Assembly (NCBI GenBank): GCA_027623655.1
Contig: JAQBVG010000006.1
Span: 1-48,308 of the forward strand
Direction: 5' to 3'
DNA length: 48,308 bases
Source of the DNA: Chloroflexota bacterium
Lineage (GTDB): Bacteria > Chloroflexota > Dehalococcoidia > Lucifugimonadales > Lucifugimonadaceae
This document shows, piece by piece, positions 27,788 through 35,573 of the stretch. The notes beneath the pieces are model-generated. The model saw nothing but the letters and a program-made list of their open reading frames with translations. It was not told where the DNA came from and made no database searches. The position numbers were made by a program, and so were the translations under genes. Position 1 is the stretch's first letter. Every line of letters begins with the position of its first letter.

Positions 27788-29587
27788 TTATGACCTGGGC
27801 ATAACGACACGCACGTGAAGTTCTTCAAGCTGTTGATCCGTTATTGGCGACGGAGCCTCGAATAGCGGATCGACGGCCGACTGGGTTTTCGGAAATGCGA
27901 TTACTTCTCTGATCGCCTGCTCCCCCACCAGGATTGCAACCAACCTGTCCAGTCCAAGTCCCATGCCACCGTGAGGCGGTGCCCCGTAACTGAACGCAGT
28001 GAGCAGCTGCCCGAACCGCTCACTGATCTGGTCCTCGGTGTACCCGATGATGCTAAACATCCTTGCCTGCAGGTCCCTGTCGTGGATACGAATGCTTCCC
28101 GATCCCATTTCTGAACCGTTGCAGACGAGGTCGAAAAGGTTGGCCAGCACCTTTCCAGGATCGGTATCGAGGTACTGCATATGTTCTGGTTTTGGCGACG
28201 AGAATACGTGGTGGGCAGGTTCCCATTTCTTCAGGTCTTCATCCCAATCGAATAGCGGAAAATCGTAAATCCAGGCAAAGGCAAAATGTTTTTCGTCGAC
28301 AAACTCTAACCGTCGAGCCATTTCGTTGCGCAGATTCGAAAGAACGGTATTTACCAGCCTGTTCGCACCGGCAACGATCAGCATCAGGTCGCCCGGCCCT
28401 GCTCCCATTTTCGTGGCGAGTTCCCGAACAATTTCTACCGACAGGAACTTTTTCAGCGGTGACTTGATATGGTCGTCTTCGAGCTTCTCGATCGATTCGG
28501 CGCTTTCGTCAAGCGCGATAAATACCAGACCCTGGGCGCCACTTTGTTTGGCGAATTCAGTCAACTCGTCCGTTTGACGCCGTCCGTAATTCCCGCAACC
28601 AGGCGCAATAAAACCCCTGATTGACCCACCTGAACTCGCAACCGACTGGAATACACGTGCATCCGAGCGTGCAGCGATCTCCGTCACGGTCGACAACTCC
28701 ATTCCAAACCTGAGATCCGGTTTGTCGGTGCCAAAACGATCCATTGACTCGGCATAAGTCAGCCGGACGAATGGTGCAGAAATCGTCCCGTCCGGAACAG
28801 TTTCATGGACGATCCGTGAGTACAGCTCTTCAACTATCGCCATCACGTCGTCCTGGTGGACAAACGACATCTCAAAGTCGAGCTGCGTGTGCTCGGGTTG
28901 GCGGTCCGCTCTGAGGTCTTCATCTCGGAAACAACGAGCGATCTGAAAGTATCGCTCGAGGCCGGAGACCATCAACAGTTGCTTCAGTTGCTGGGGCGAC
29001 TGAGGAAGCGCATAGAACTCACCGGGGTGGATCCGACTCGGAACCACATAGTCTCGTGCACCTTCAGGCGTGCTTTTAATGAGAATCGGTGTTTCAACCT
29101 GAGTGAAACCTTTAGCGGTTAGAAAGTCCCACATGATGTGGGTGACTTCGTGGCGCAGCTTCAGGGCCCTTTGCATTCGCGGGCGACGAAGGTCGATGAA
29201 TCGATACTTGAGTCGAGTGTTCTCGTCGACTTCAATGTCGTCAGCAATCTCGAACGGCGGAGTCAAAGCGCGATTGAGCACAACAAGATCGGTTGCTGAA
29301 AGCTCGACTGCACCCGTTGGCAGGTCCGGATTCTCTGCGCCAGGCAGCCTCCTTACAACTTTGCCGGTAATCTGTACGACCCACTCGGAGCGCAGGCTAC
29401 CGGCCAAATCGTGGGCGGTCTGCGAGTACTCAGGATTGAACACAATCTGAAGTAGTCCACTGCGGTCGCGCAGATCAATAAAAATCAGGTTCCCGTGATC
29501 GCGACGCCGATGAACCCAACCGGCGACGGTGATTTGTGAGCCAACCGCCGATTCACGCGGCTCGCCGCAGTTTGTGTCTTTGTACAA
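27788..29587 (-). CDS. aspS: Aspartyl-tRNA synthetase (bacterial type, probably non-discriminating)
   Basis: The 599-residue class II synthetase has an N-terminal OB anticodon-binding domain, motif 1, motif 2 with FRDEDLRADRQPEHTQLDFE, the bacteria-specific GAD insertion (about residues 290-410), and motif 3 with GLGLDRL. His31 in RRRDHG and Gly83 are the residues associated with relaxed tRNA recognition in the Pseudomonas aeruginosa enzyme, where discriminating enzymes have Leu31. It may therefore charge both tRNA-Asp and tRNA-Asn, which would require a GatCAB amidotransferase elsewhere. It lies 63 bp behind bioY in the same direction. Confidence 0.97.
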   Translation of the reverse strand: MYKDTNCGEPRESAVGSQITVAGWVHRRRDHGNLIFIDLRDRSGLLQIVFNPEYSQTAHDLAGSLRSEWVVQITGKVVRRLPGAENPDLPTGAVELSATDLVVLNRALTPPFEIADDIEVDENTRLKYRFIDLRRPRMQRALKLRHEVTHIMWDFLTAKGFTQVETPILIKSTPEGARDYVVPSRIHPGEFYALPQSPQQLKQLLMVSGLERYFQIARCFRDEDLRADRQPEHTQLDFEMSFVHQDDVMAIVEELYSRIVHETVPDGTISAPFVRLTYAESMDRFGTDKPDLRFGMELSTVTEIAARSDARVFQSVASSGGSIRGFIAPGCGNYGRRQTDELTEFAKQSGAQGLVFIALDESAESIEKLEDDHIKSPLKKFLSVEIVRELATKMGAGPGDLMLIVAGANRLVNTVLSNLRNEMARRLEFVDEKHFAFAWIYDFPLFDWDEDLKKWEPAHHVFSSPKPEHMQYLDTDPGKVLANLFDLVCNGSEMGSGSIRIHDRDLQARMFSIIGYTEDQISERFGQLLTAFSYGAPPHGGMGLGLDRLVAILVGEQAIREVIAFPKTQSAVDPLFEAPSPITDQQLEELHVRVVMPRS

Positions 29588-29650
29588 CGCTAGCTTCCTG
29601 TCAGTTCAGCTGGGTATAACGGCCATTGGTGCGGCCGGAGGAGAGCGGGA

Positions 29651-30283
29651 CTACCGCCTCCTATCCACTATGCGCCACAGTGCACCGGTAGCTGCAGCAG
29701 CAGCCATCAGCTTCACAACATCACCCGGAATGAACGGATACATCGCCGCGGTGAACAGTTCGCCTTCAGCCGGCCAGGGAAAATCGAATACGGAGAGCCA
29801 GATCAGAGCTGGCAGGTAAATCAGCAAAGAGCCGATCAGCATCGGCCACAGCCCACGACCACGGTTCCAACCACGTTGCGACAAATACCCAACAACCCCG
29901 GCCGAAACTACGAATCCCAACAGGTAACCGCCGGTCACACCGTGAATGACATAGTTCCAGCCCTCATTGCCGTTGGCAAAGACCGGGAGTCCGGCCATGC
30001 CTGCAAGGTGGTAACCAACCGCCGTTACAAGACCGAGCCGCCAGCCCAGGACGCCACCGATCATCAACACCCCTAACCCCTGAAGGGTGATGGGGACAGG
30101 GTTACCTGGCAAATAAAATCGTGCCTGTGCAAGCAGCGAAACCAACAAAATACCGGCGAGGACCGCCGCCGTTTTTTGCCAGATGCTGATTCCCGGCATC
30201 AGGTTTTCAAGCAGCGACGGCTCCGACGGTCCCAGCAAGATCAATGAGTTCGACGAGCGCTCAGTCGCCGCAGTTTGTTGCAT
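29651..30283 (-). CDS. bioY: Biotin transporter BioY
   Basis: BioY is the substrate-binding membrane subunit of biotin uptake of the ECF class. The 210 residues contain about six hydrophobic segments, with the family blocks ARFYLPGNPVPITLQGLGV, GWRLGLVTAVGYHLAGMAGLPVF and the GVTGGYLLGFVVSA helix. No EcfA or EcfT genes are near, so it either works alone, as proposed for some BioY proteins, or uses shared energising subunits coded elsewhere. A TATAAT box at 30389-30394 lies in its 5' region. Biotin scavenging suggests auxotrophy, but that is inference. Confidence 0.93.
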   Translation of the reverse strand: MQQTAATERSSNSLILLGPSEPSLLENLMPGISIWQKTAAVLAGILLVSLLAQARFYLPGNPVPITLQGLGVLMIGGVLGWRLGLVTAVGYHLAGMAGLPVFANGNEGWNYVIHGVTGGYLLGFVVSAGVVGYLSQRGWNRGRGLWPMLIGSLLIYLPALIWLSVFDFPWPAEGELFTAAMYPFIPGDVVKLMAAAAATGALWRIVDRRR

Positions 30284-30388
30284 CGTGTTCTCCGCGAATC
30301 GTTGGAGAGCCTCAGTCGGCCCTCGCCTCTAATTGTTCGCACAGTTGTGCATTCCGTCGTCGCCTTTTTTTTCCGGCGTCCGATCTTG

Positions 30389-30394
30389 ATTATA
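30389..30394 (-). promoter_or_regulatory. Consensus -10 box upstream of bioY
   Basis: On the minus strand the sequence is a perfect TATAAT, lying directly after the terminator of the Lrp gene and about 105 bp before the bioY start. No matching -35 is seen. It implies that bioY-aspS start a separate transcript. No BirA-type operator was recognised. Confidence 0.5.
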
Positions 30395-30417
30395 TTTCGA
30401 ACGGCAGGAAAGGGCTT

Positions 30418-30449
30418 AACAGAAACGAGGCACCTCTGGAGGTACCTCG
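30418..30449 (-). terminator. Rho-independent terminator of the Lrp/AsnC gene
   Basis: On the minus strand CGAGGTACCT pairs with AGGTGCCTCG (10 bp with one G-U) around CCAG, followed by TTTCTGTT. It separates the regulator from bioY. Confidence 0.75.
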
Positions 30450-30477
30450 ATATTTCTTCCTGCGCCTGGGTCCCCGC

Positions 30478-30918
30478 TTATGCTGGAATCCCGAACTCGC
30501 GCTTCATCACCTGGAGGTTTACGAAGGTCTCGGTGCGACGAACACCATCAATCGCGCCCACTTTGTCTCTCAGAAAGCGTCCGAGAGCCTCGGCATTTGG
30601 GAGTGTGGCCCAGGCAAACACGTCGTATGTGCCCGTGGTGATGGTCACCCACCGGGTGTGTTCCAGGTTCGCCATCTTGGCCGCTACAACGTCGATCTTG
30701 TCGGGATCGACCTGCACGCCGATCAGGGCTTCAGATTCGTACCCCAGCTTTCGTGGGTCGGGAAGGGCAATTACGTTAATGATCTGTTCGCTGATCAGAC
30801 GCTTGAGGCGTCGGCGGACCGTGCCCTCGCTTACACCGACATCACGAGCAATACGAGCATTAGACGCGCGCCCGTTCCGTTCAAGCAAGGCGATAATTTT
30901 TCGATCAAGTTCATCCAT
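30478..30918 (-). CDS. Lrp/AsnC-family transcriptional regulator
   Basis: A 146-residue regulator with an N-terminal winged helix-turn-helix (DELDRKIIALLERNGRASN, then ARIARDVGVSEGTVRRRLKRL) and a C-terminal RAM ligand domain (EALIGVQVDPDKIDVVAAKM, GTYDVFAWA). The family senses amino acids or related metabolites. It has its own terminator, so it is a single-gene unit, divergent from the Fe-S carrier gene 320 bp away. The target is unknown; autoregulation or control of the divergent gene is possible. Confidence 0.94.
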   Translation of the reverse strand: MDELDRKIIALLERNGRASNARIARDVGVSEGTVRRRLKRLISEQIINVIALPDPRKLGYESEALIGVQVDPDKIDVVAAKMANLEHTRWVTITTGTYDVFAWATLPNAEALGRFLRDKVGAIDGVRRTETFVNLQVMKREFGIPA

Positions 30919-31238
30919 TCGAGGTTATTCCAGTTTTCTTAGCGAGGTTCTTGGTACTACACTGAACGCGTAAACGTTCGAGCAGAACATTTCCATAAAT
31001 GGTCGGGGGCCGATCTCTATTCGCAGCGTAGCGTCCGGCTCAATCGCTGGCGAACAATATTCGACCCGTCAGATGATACCGCCGAATATCGCTTGATGGG
31101 ATGGCGGAGATGTGTGGTTTTCATAAGTAATTTGCCTGAATCGGTACGTATTCGTAAATTTCACATTTCACCGCAAACGCGCGTAAAGTAGTTAGTATGG
31201 TTCGACTATGCACAGAAGCGAACAATCTGGAGTAAGTA
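30919..31238. other. Divergent spacer between the Lrp-like gene and the Fe-S carrier gene
   Basis: This 320-bp stretch contains no credible gene. It must hold two divergent promoters. For the plus strand, TAGTAT near 31193 or TAAAGT near 31186 are possible -10 boxes, and GGAG lies 7 bases before the ATG at 31239. It is unusually long for this compact genome, so binding sites for the divergent Lrp-type regulator are plausible but not recognised. Confidence 0.45.
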
Positions 31239-31658
31239 ATGGTCATTGCAAAGACCGTTGTAGAGTTCACCGATGCAGCGACGACAAAGTTGCTTGCAGT
31301 TCTAAAAGAACAGGATGCGGAAGGTCAGTACCTTCGTATCGCCGTGACTACAGGCGCCCACGGTGGGATTGAGTACGTATTTGGCCTCGAAGAAACCCCG
31401 TCGGAAGACGACAGGATCATCGAGGGTACAGTCAAAGCGCTGGTCGATGATGAAAGTGCCCCAATGCTCGAAGGATCACGCATCGACTACGTTGAAGGCT
31501 TTGAGCGCTCAGGGTTCGTCATTTCAAATCCGAATTTTTCATCTGGCTGCGCATGCGGCGGTGGGGGTTGCGGCGGCGGTGGCGGCGGTTGTGGTGGTGG
31601 CGGTGGCGGTGGCTGCGGTTGTGGTGGTGGCGGTGGCGGTGGCTGCGGCGGGCACTAA
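31239..31658 (+). CDS. A-type Fe-S carrier (HesB/IscA-like) with Gly/Cys tail
   Basis: Residues 1-106 follow the HesB/IscA fold: the start VVEFTDAATTKLLAVLKEQ, LRIAVTTGAHGG, ALVDDESAPMLEGSRIDYVE and SGFVISNPN before the paired cysteines C104 and C106. In IscA proteins three cysteines bind the cluster; here the first (in GGCSG) is replaced by His41 in GAHGG. After C106 an extra tail of 33 residues is only Gly and Cys apart from a final His139, with cysteines at 111, 118, 126, 128 and 136. The tail codons include a 30-bp tandem duplication. An Fe-S or metal carrier or storage function is inferred. A ferredoxin gene follows 183 bp later. Confidence 0.88.
   Translation: MVIAKTVVEFTDAATTKLLAVLKEQDAEGQYLRIAVTTGAHGGIEYVFGLEETPSEDDRIIEGTVKALVDDESAPMLEGSRIDYVEGFERSGFVISNPNFSSGCACGGGGCGGGGGGCGGGGGGGCGCGGGGGGGCGGH
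31590..31649 (+). repeat. 30-bp tandem duplication in the Gly/Cys tail
   Basis: Two adjacent 30-bp copies (31590-31619 and 31620-31649) differ at one base (GGT/GGC) and each encodes Cys, seven Gly, Cys, Gly. Copy number is in register with codons, so the tail can grow or shrink by ten residues with two cysteines at a time. Confidence 0.9.
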
Positions 31659-31840
31659 TAACTCCTCCGCTTACGTAGCGACAACAATTAGCACTTAACG
31701 ACCAACAGGCTGTCACCACCGTGCAAGTACGGTGCTGACAGTCTTTTCACTGTGAGTTTTGGGAACGTATACTCCGCGGTGTATTCGCAATAGAAACGGC
31801 CAGATTGGAACTGGTCGTAGCTTTACAGGAGCTCCAACGG

Positions 31841-32107
31841 ATGACCTACATCATCGCCAAGGATTGTGTTGACGTAATGGATGGCGCGTGCGTCGATGTC
31901 TGCCCGGTCGACTGTATTTATTCGAAGCCGGGCGACAACCAGTTGTTCATCAGCCCGGATGAGTGCATTGACTGCGCAGCCTGCGAACCTGTTTGCCCTG
32001 TGAACGCTATATTCCCGGAAGACCAGGTTCCCAAGGATCAGCAGGAATTCATCAAGTTGAACTACGAGTATGACTACGCATCTTCGGAACCCGGCGCCAA
32101 CGCCTAG
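31841..32107 (+). CDS. 7Fe-type ferredoxin (FdxA-like)
   Basis: A small acidic electron carrier with one [3Fe-4S] and one [4Fe-4S] cluster. I start at the ATG at 31841, which has AGGAG 9 bases in front and gives 88 residues; a longer frame from 31805 is not needed. The cysteine pattern is C9, C17, C21, C25, then CIDCAACEPVCP, where the x7 spacing between C9 and C17 is the mark of the 7Fe group known from Thermus and actinobacteria. It is a possible electron donor for the sulfite/nitrite reductase at 33594-35384, which belongs to the ferredoxin-dependent type; that link is inference. Confidence 0.95.
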   Translation: MTYIIAKDCVDVMDGACVDVCPVDCIYSKPGDNQLFISPDECIDCAACEPVCPVNAIFPEDQVPKDQQEFIKLNYEYDYASSEPGANA

Positions 32108-32123
32108 TTCCTGATGAGAACAC

Positions 32124-32162
32124 TAAAACGCCCAGATGTCCGTAAGCTGGGCGTTTTTTAGT
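32124..32162. terminator. Two-way terminator after the ferredoxin gene
   Basis: AACGCCCAG and CTGGGCGTT form a 9-bp perfect stem around a loop of about 10 bases, with AAAA before and TTTTTTAG after. It can end both the ferredoxin transcript and the opposing hemQ-like transcript. Confidence 0.92.
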
Positions 32163-32198
32163 TTGGATCGGTGAGCGCGTACCAGGGGTGCCGGGCTA

Positions 32199-32870
32199 CT
32201 AGACCATCGCGTCGAGCGCCTCAGCAATCGGCATACGAATACTGGTGAAAATCGGTATTTCAGTGGCTGTGTACTGGGCGGCGGGCACCTCTCGCAGGTC
32301 CATCACAAGCGAAACGAAGTCCGACGGATCGTCCATTTCGAACCCCAGTACAAACTCGGTGTCGTCCAGGCCGAATGCGTAGGTGGTGTTGATCTTCACC
32401 ATCGGGTATTTTTTCCCGACCCTGAAGTGATCATTCATCATTTTCTGGCGATCTTCCATCGATTGCGCGTACCAGGGCCTGGTCTTCGTCATCGGGTAGA
32501 TCACCAGGTACTTATATTCTGTCTTGAGCTCAGGTGCGCCACCGCCATGCTTGTATCGGCTCTTTCGCCTGATCGACAGGTACGAATACGGTTGCTCCAG
32601 ATACCGTCCCATCAATGTGCCGTTCAGTCGCTTTGACACTTCGTGAAACGTCCCAATCGACGGAGAATTTTGGACGAGCATGAAGTCAGCGTCGGCACGT
32701 GTTCCGACCGTGCTGTAGCTCAAGATCTCGTTCTCTGCCGAAAGCTCTTCGATCACGGCAGTGAAGTCTCGTTTGCCACGTTCACGCTCATCGGCATCGA
32801 GCATTCGAAAGCCCGGGCTCAACTTATACAGGTTGATCTTAACAAAGTTGTCGTATTCGATATCTGGCAT
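32199..32870 (-). CDS. hemQ: Chlorite dismutase-fold protein, coproheme decarboxylase-like
   Basis: The 223 residues match the Cld superfamily branch that includes HemQ/ChdC, which converts coproheme to heme b in the last step of the monoderm heme pathway. Visible marks are YKYLVIYPMTKTRPWYAQS with the Tyr and Lys of the active site, the MMNDHFRVGKKYP segment with the proximal His, and TTYAFGLDDTEFVLGFEMD. The residue set is not that of true chlorite dismutases, which carry an active-site Arg. No other heme genes are in the window. It converges on the ferredoxin gene and shares a two-way terminator. Confidence 0.88.
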   Translation of the reverse strand: MPDIEYDNFVKINLYKLSPGFRMLDADERERGKRDFTAVIEELSAENEILSYSTVGTRADADFMLVQNSPSIGTFHEVSKRLNGTLMGRYLEQPYSYLSIRRKSRYKHGGGAPELKTEYKYLVIYPMTKTRPWYAQSMEDRQKMMNDHFRVGKKYPMVKINTTYAFGLDDTEFVLGFEMDDPSDFVSLVMDLREVPAAQYTATEIPIFTSIRMPIAEALDAMV

Positions 32871-32993
32871 GAATTCGTTTGAAAGTACTACAGAAGAGTG
32901 GGGTTGTGCGCGATCATTACCGAGGTGACCGATGATGATTTCGGCGTTTCGAGTATAGCAGCGTGATTTCTTCTTATCAGTCTGTTGTCGACA

Positions 32994-33497
32994 ATGCCCA
33001 ACAAATCAAAATTTGAGCGCGAAATAGACGAAATCCTGGAAAAGTCCGAGAACGGCCCGGAATCGCCTGTCCCCAAAAAGCGCAATTTCGAACCATTTTC
33101 ACCGACGGTCTCCAGGCGGGTACCGCCCCGACATCCCCTCCCGTCGTCCATTAACCCGGGCAACCTGGTCATCGTTGGAGTGCTCATTCTCACCGTTGCT
33201 GCCTTCGTTCCAACCGGCACGCTGCCGCTGGCCATTGTCGGTTTCGCCATTGGCGCAGCGGGATATGTGTTGTGGTTTCGCACAGGCGGTCGGGGACCGA
33301 ATGTCGCCGGATGGCGCGGGAGATCGAGCGGTTCTAGTGGCGCTCAGGACAAGGCAGAGCCCGAGGTCAAATACTGGCGTGGTCGACGGATAGAAGAGAA
33401 GCCAACTCCCCGGAGAAGTAAATCGGCCAATCGTGAAAAAGGCAAAATAATCGAATTTGGCCCTCCCGTCGACGATCAAAACACCGATAAGAAGTAA
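32994..33497 (+). CDS. Small membrane protein of unknown function
   Basis: I do not recognise a named family. The N-terminal part (MPNKSKFEREIDEILEKSE) is charged and helical, followed by a proline-rich linker, then two hydrophobic segments at about residues 58-75 and 79-94 (VIVGVLILTVAAF; AIVGFAIGAAGYVLWF) and a basic, hydrophilic C-terminus with WRGRRIEEKP. It is probably an inner-membrane protein with both tails in the cytoplasm. The ATG at 32994 is preferred over a TTG at 32985. It is divergent from the hemQ-like gene with 123 bp between, and a terminator follows. Confidence 0.75.
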   Translation: MPNKSKFEREIDEILEKSENGPESPVPKKRNFEPFSPTVSRRVPPRHPLPSSINPGNLVIVGVLILTVAAFVPTGTLPLAIVGFAIGAAGYVLWFRTGGRGPNVAGWRGRSSGSSGAQDKAEPEVKYWRGRRIEEKPTPRRSKSANREKGKIIEFGPPVDDQNTDKK

Positions 33498-33524
33498 TCT
33501 TTCACCGGGTCACATGGGTGATAG

Positions 33525-33562
33525 CAAAAAGGGCGGCCACATCTCTGCAGCCACCCTTTTTT
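33525..33562. terminator. Two-way terminator between the membrane protein gene and the reductase gene
   Basis: AAAAAGGG(C)GGC pairs with GCC(A)CCCTTTTTT with one internal mismatch. The A and T runs on both sides make it usable for the plus-strand gene ending at 33497 and for the reductase transcript ending at 33594. Confidence 0.85.
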
Positions 33563-33593
33563 AGTATCTGGTAATCAAGGTATAGGACTCAGC

Positions 33594-35384
33594 CTAAACT
33601 GCGCACTCACCTTCACCGCGTTCCAGCTTGTAGACCACCGTTTTGCCCCAGTCCATGTACGTCTGGATGTGGTCTCGATCAAGCGGACCGACCTCGTCCT
33701 TCAACTTTTTGAACTCGGTTTCAAACTGCTCCACTCCAACCCGTTCGATGTACTGGCTGAATTCTTCGCCTTCATTACGGTTGGTGGTGTAGTTATCCAG
33801 CACTGTCTTCAAGGCTGCCGGAGCAAGTTTCGCGGGGATTCGTGCCTTGACCCGCTCACCGATCTTTGTGCCTCCGGCTTCTGTCGAACGCCCGCCGAGG
33901 AACAGTTCATATGCCGGGACCTGACCGCTGGGGCCCTTCATTACTGCACCGTGGAATCCAATGCTGGCAATGTGGTGCTGCCCGCAGGAGTTCGGGCAAC
34001 CGCTCGCCTTAATGTGCATTTTCTCAACCAGCGGGTCGATATCCTGCATCTGATCAATTGCCTCACCGAGGGCCTTGTTGAGGCCCATCGACGAAGTTAT
34101 TCCAAGTTTGCAGGAGTCAGTTCCGGGGCAGGTGACGATATCTCGAATGGTCTCGCGACCGGCAACACTGAACCCTATGTCGCCCAGCGCCAGGTAGGTG
34201 TCGTAGATCGACTCTGTCCGGACCCAGCGGAACACAATATTCTGCTGCTGGTCTATCCGGGCCCGCCCCCCGCCGAACTTCCTGGCGATAGTGGCGAGTT
34301 GGGACCACTGGTTTGCGTACACATCGCCACGTTCAATACGAACGTAGACCATGTTGAATCCTGTCTGCCTCTGCTCGACAACGTTTGTTCGTTTCCAGTT
34401 GTCATATGCAGCATCATTTGTAGGCTCCGGGGTTGCACCGGTTGGAACCGCAGGAGCGTCGGCAAGTTCGTCTTCGATAAACATTAGAGAATCGAGATCG
34501 ATCTCTTTTTTCGCCCAGTCGCCCTGCAACTCTTCATCGACCATTTCACGGAATTTCTCGATTCCAAGCCGCTCAATCGTGAATTTGATGCGGGCTTTCA
34601 TGATGCTCTTACGCTCTTCGTCCTGTCGGTTGAAAATACGGAGCACCGCTTCGCAATGTTTGATGAAATCTTCGGCGGGTACAAACTCGGATAAAGTCTT
34701 CGCCATTAACGGGTTGGTCGATAGCCCGCCACCGACAACAATTTTGAACCCACGTTTTCCGTCACGTACACGAGCGACAAGTCCGACGTCGTGCATCAGG
34801 ACCATCGCTTCGTCTTTTTCCGAACCGCTAAACGCTACCTTCGACTTACGTGGCATGTTCTGTGTGGTTGGATGACGCAGGAAGTAGCGTGCGTAGGCTG
34901 CGGAATAAGGGGTCACATCGAAGACTTCGTCTGGGGATACACCAGCCGACGGATGTGCGACTACGTTGCGTACTACGTTGCCACAGGCCTCACGCGTCGA
35001 CATTCCGGCGTCGCCAAGCATTCGAAGAAGCTCGGCGGTTTCAGCAAGGGGAACGTGGTGTAACTGAACGTTCTCCCTGGTTGTGAAGTGCCCTTTTTTT
35101 AGCGGTGTGTACTTTTCGACCACGTCGCCCAGCACATCCATCTGAACTGCAGTCAGGCCGCCAAATGGCAGCTTAATCCGGATCATCTGGCGATCGGGTT
35201 GCCGTTGCCCGTACACACCCTGCCGGAGCCGGAAGCGTAAAAATTCTATCTCGCCCTTTTCACCGGCCTGGAACAGCTTTACCTGATCCTCGAAGTCTGC
35301 GATTTCAGGACCGTCGATCTTTAGAACGCGAGCGTTTGCCGGGTTTGGAACCCAGTTCGTCGCACTAGCACTTCCTGTGGTCAC
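33594..35384 (-). CDS. Siroheme sulfite/nitrite reductase (probably assimilatory sulfite reductase)
   Basis: The 596-residue enzyme has the two-fold repeat of the NIR/SIR family: a first ferredoxin-like half (FRLRQGVYGQRQPDRQMIRI, then FTTRENVQLHHV), the siroheme-binding block, and the second half. The four cysteines for the coupled [4Fe-4S]-siroheme centre are in CPGTDSC and CPNSC. There is no flavin domain, so the donor is likely ferredoxin. The GTG start has GAGG about 9 bases before it. Sulfite and nitrite reductases of this family are hard to tell apart by eye; the cysteine-codon leader upstream argues for sulfite reduction in cysteine synthesis. No other sulfur genes adjoin. Confidence 0.92.
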   Translation of the reverse strand: MTTGSASATNWVPNPANARVLKIDGPEIADFEDQVKLFQAGEKGEIEFLRFRLRQGVYGQRQPDRQMIRIKLPFGGLTAVQMDVLGDVVEKYTPLKKGHFTTRENVQLHHVPLAETAELLRMLGDAGMSTREACGNVVRNVVAHPSAGVSPDEVFDVTPYSAAYARYFLRHPTTQNMPRKSKVAFSGSEKDEAMVLMHDVGLVARVRDGKRGFKIVVGGGLSTNPLMAKTLSEFVPAEDFIKHCEAVLRIFNRQDEERKSIMKARIKFTIERLGIEKFREMVDEELQGDWAKKEIDLDSLMFIEDELADAPAVPTGATPEPTNDAAYDNWKRTNVVEQRQTGFNMVYVRIERGDVYANQWSQLATIARKFGGGRARIDQQQNIVFRWVRTESIYDTYLALGDIGFSVAGRETIRDIVTCPGTDSCKLGITSSMGLNKALGEAIDQMQDIDPLVEKMHIKASGCPNSCGQHHIASIGFHGAVMKGPSGQVPAYELFLGGRSTEAGGTKIGERVKARIPAKLAPAALKTVLDNYTTNRNEGEEFSQYIERVGVEQFETEFKKLKDEVGPLDRDHIQTYMDWGKTVVYKLERGEGECAV

Positions 35385-35451
35385 TGGTCGGAACCTCTTT
35401 TTCTGTGAATCATCTCGGAATCAGTCGATTGTTGGCGGGTCAGCGAGTAAT

Positions 35452-35485
35452 AAAAAGACCCTGCCAGATCATTTGCGGGCAGGGT
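35452..35485 (-). terminator. Intrinsic terminator in the reductase leader (segments 3:4)
   Basis: On the minus strand ACCCTGCC (35485-35478) pairs perfectly with GGCAGGGT (35465-35458), followed by C and TTTTTATTA. It faces the reductase gene from its own leader, 67 bp before the start codon, and there is no minus-strand gene upstream that it could serve. It therefore must act inside the leader as an attenuator. Confidence 0.85.
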
Positions 35486-35531
35486 TAAAACATACGAGCA
35501 CCAACACCCAGCCCACTTCAGTAGCGTGGAC
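35477..35531 (-). promoter_or_regulatory. Alternative leader pairings: 1:2 and antiterminator 2:3
   Basis: Segment 1 is GTCCAC (35531-35526, over the second Cys codon), segment 2 is GTGGGCTGGGT (35516-35506), and segment 3 is ACCCTGCCC (35485-35477). Segment 1 pairs with GTGGGC of segment 2 (6 pairs, one G-U), and GGGCTGGGT of segment 2 pairs with segment 3 (8 of 9). The 2:3 pairing uses the 5' arm of the terminator and so excludes it. The 1:2, 2:3, 3:4 order is that of the trp attenuator. Confidence 0.65.
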
Positions 35532-35565
35532 AGGAGCAGTCGTTTGCTGAATATATGAAGACCAT
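35518..35565 (-). CDS. Leader peptide with Cys-Ser-Cys (sensor ORF of the reductase attenuator)
   Basis: A 15-codon ORF, MVFIYSANDCSCPRY, ends in TGA. Two of fifteen codons are Cys (codons 10 and 12), far above the usual share of about one percent. The stop codon lies in the loop of the 1:2 hairpin, and the antiterminator strand begins 4 bases after it, so a ribosome at the stop would cover segment 2, while a ribosome stalled at the Cys codons would cover segment 1 and leave segment 2 free. There is no Shine-Dalgarno; the predicted transcription start is at or within about two bases of the ATG, so translation would be leaderless. Confidence 0.6.
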   Translation of the reverse strand: MVFIYSANDCSCPRY

Positions 35566-35573
35566 TGCCGGAT

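Noticed and set aside
31555-31655. Simple GGC/GGT microsatellite or CRISPR-like repeat
   Set aside because: The frame stays open, Gly codons are mixed, and Cys codons are placed regularly after a complete HesB-like domain, so it is coding.
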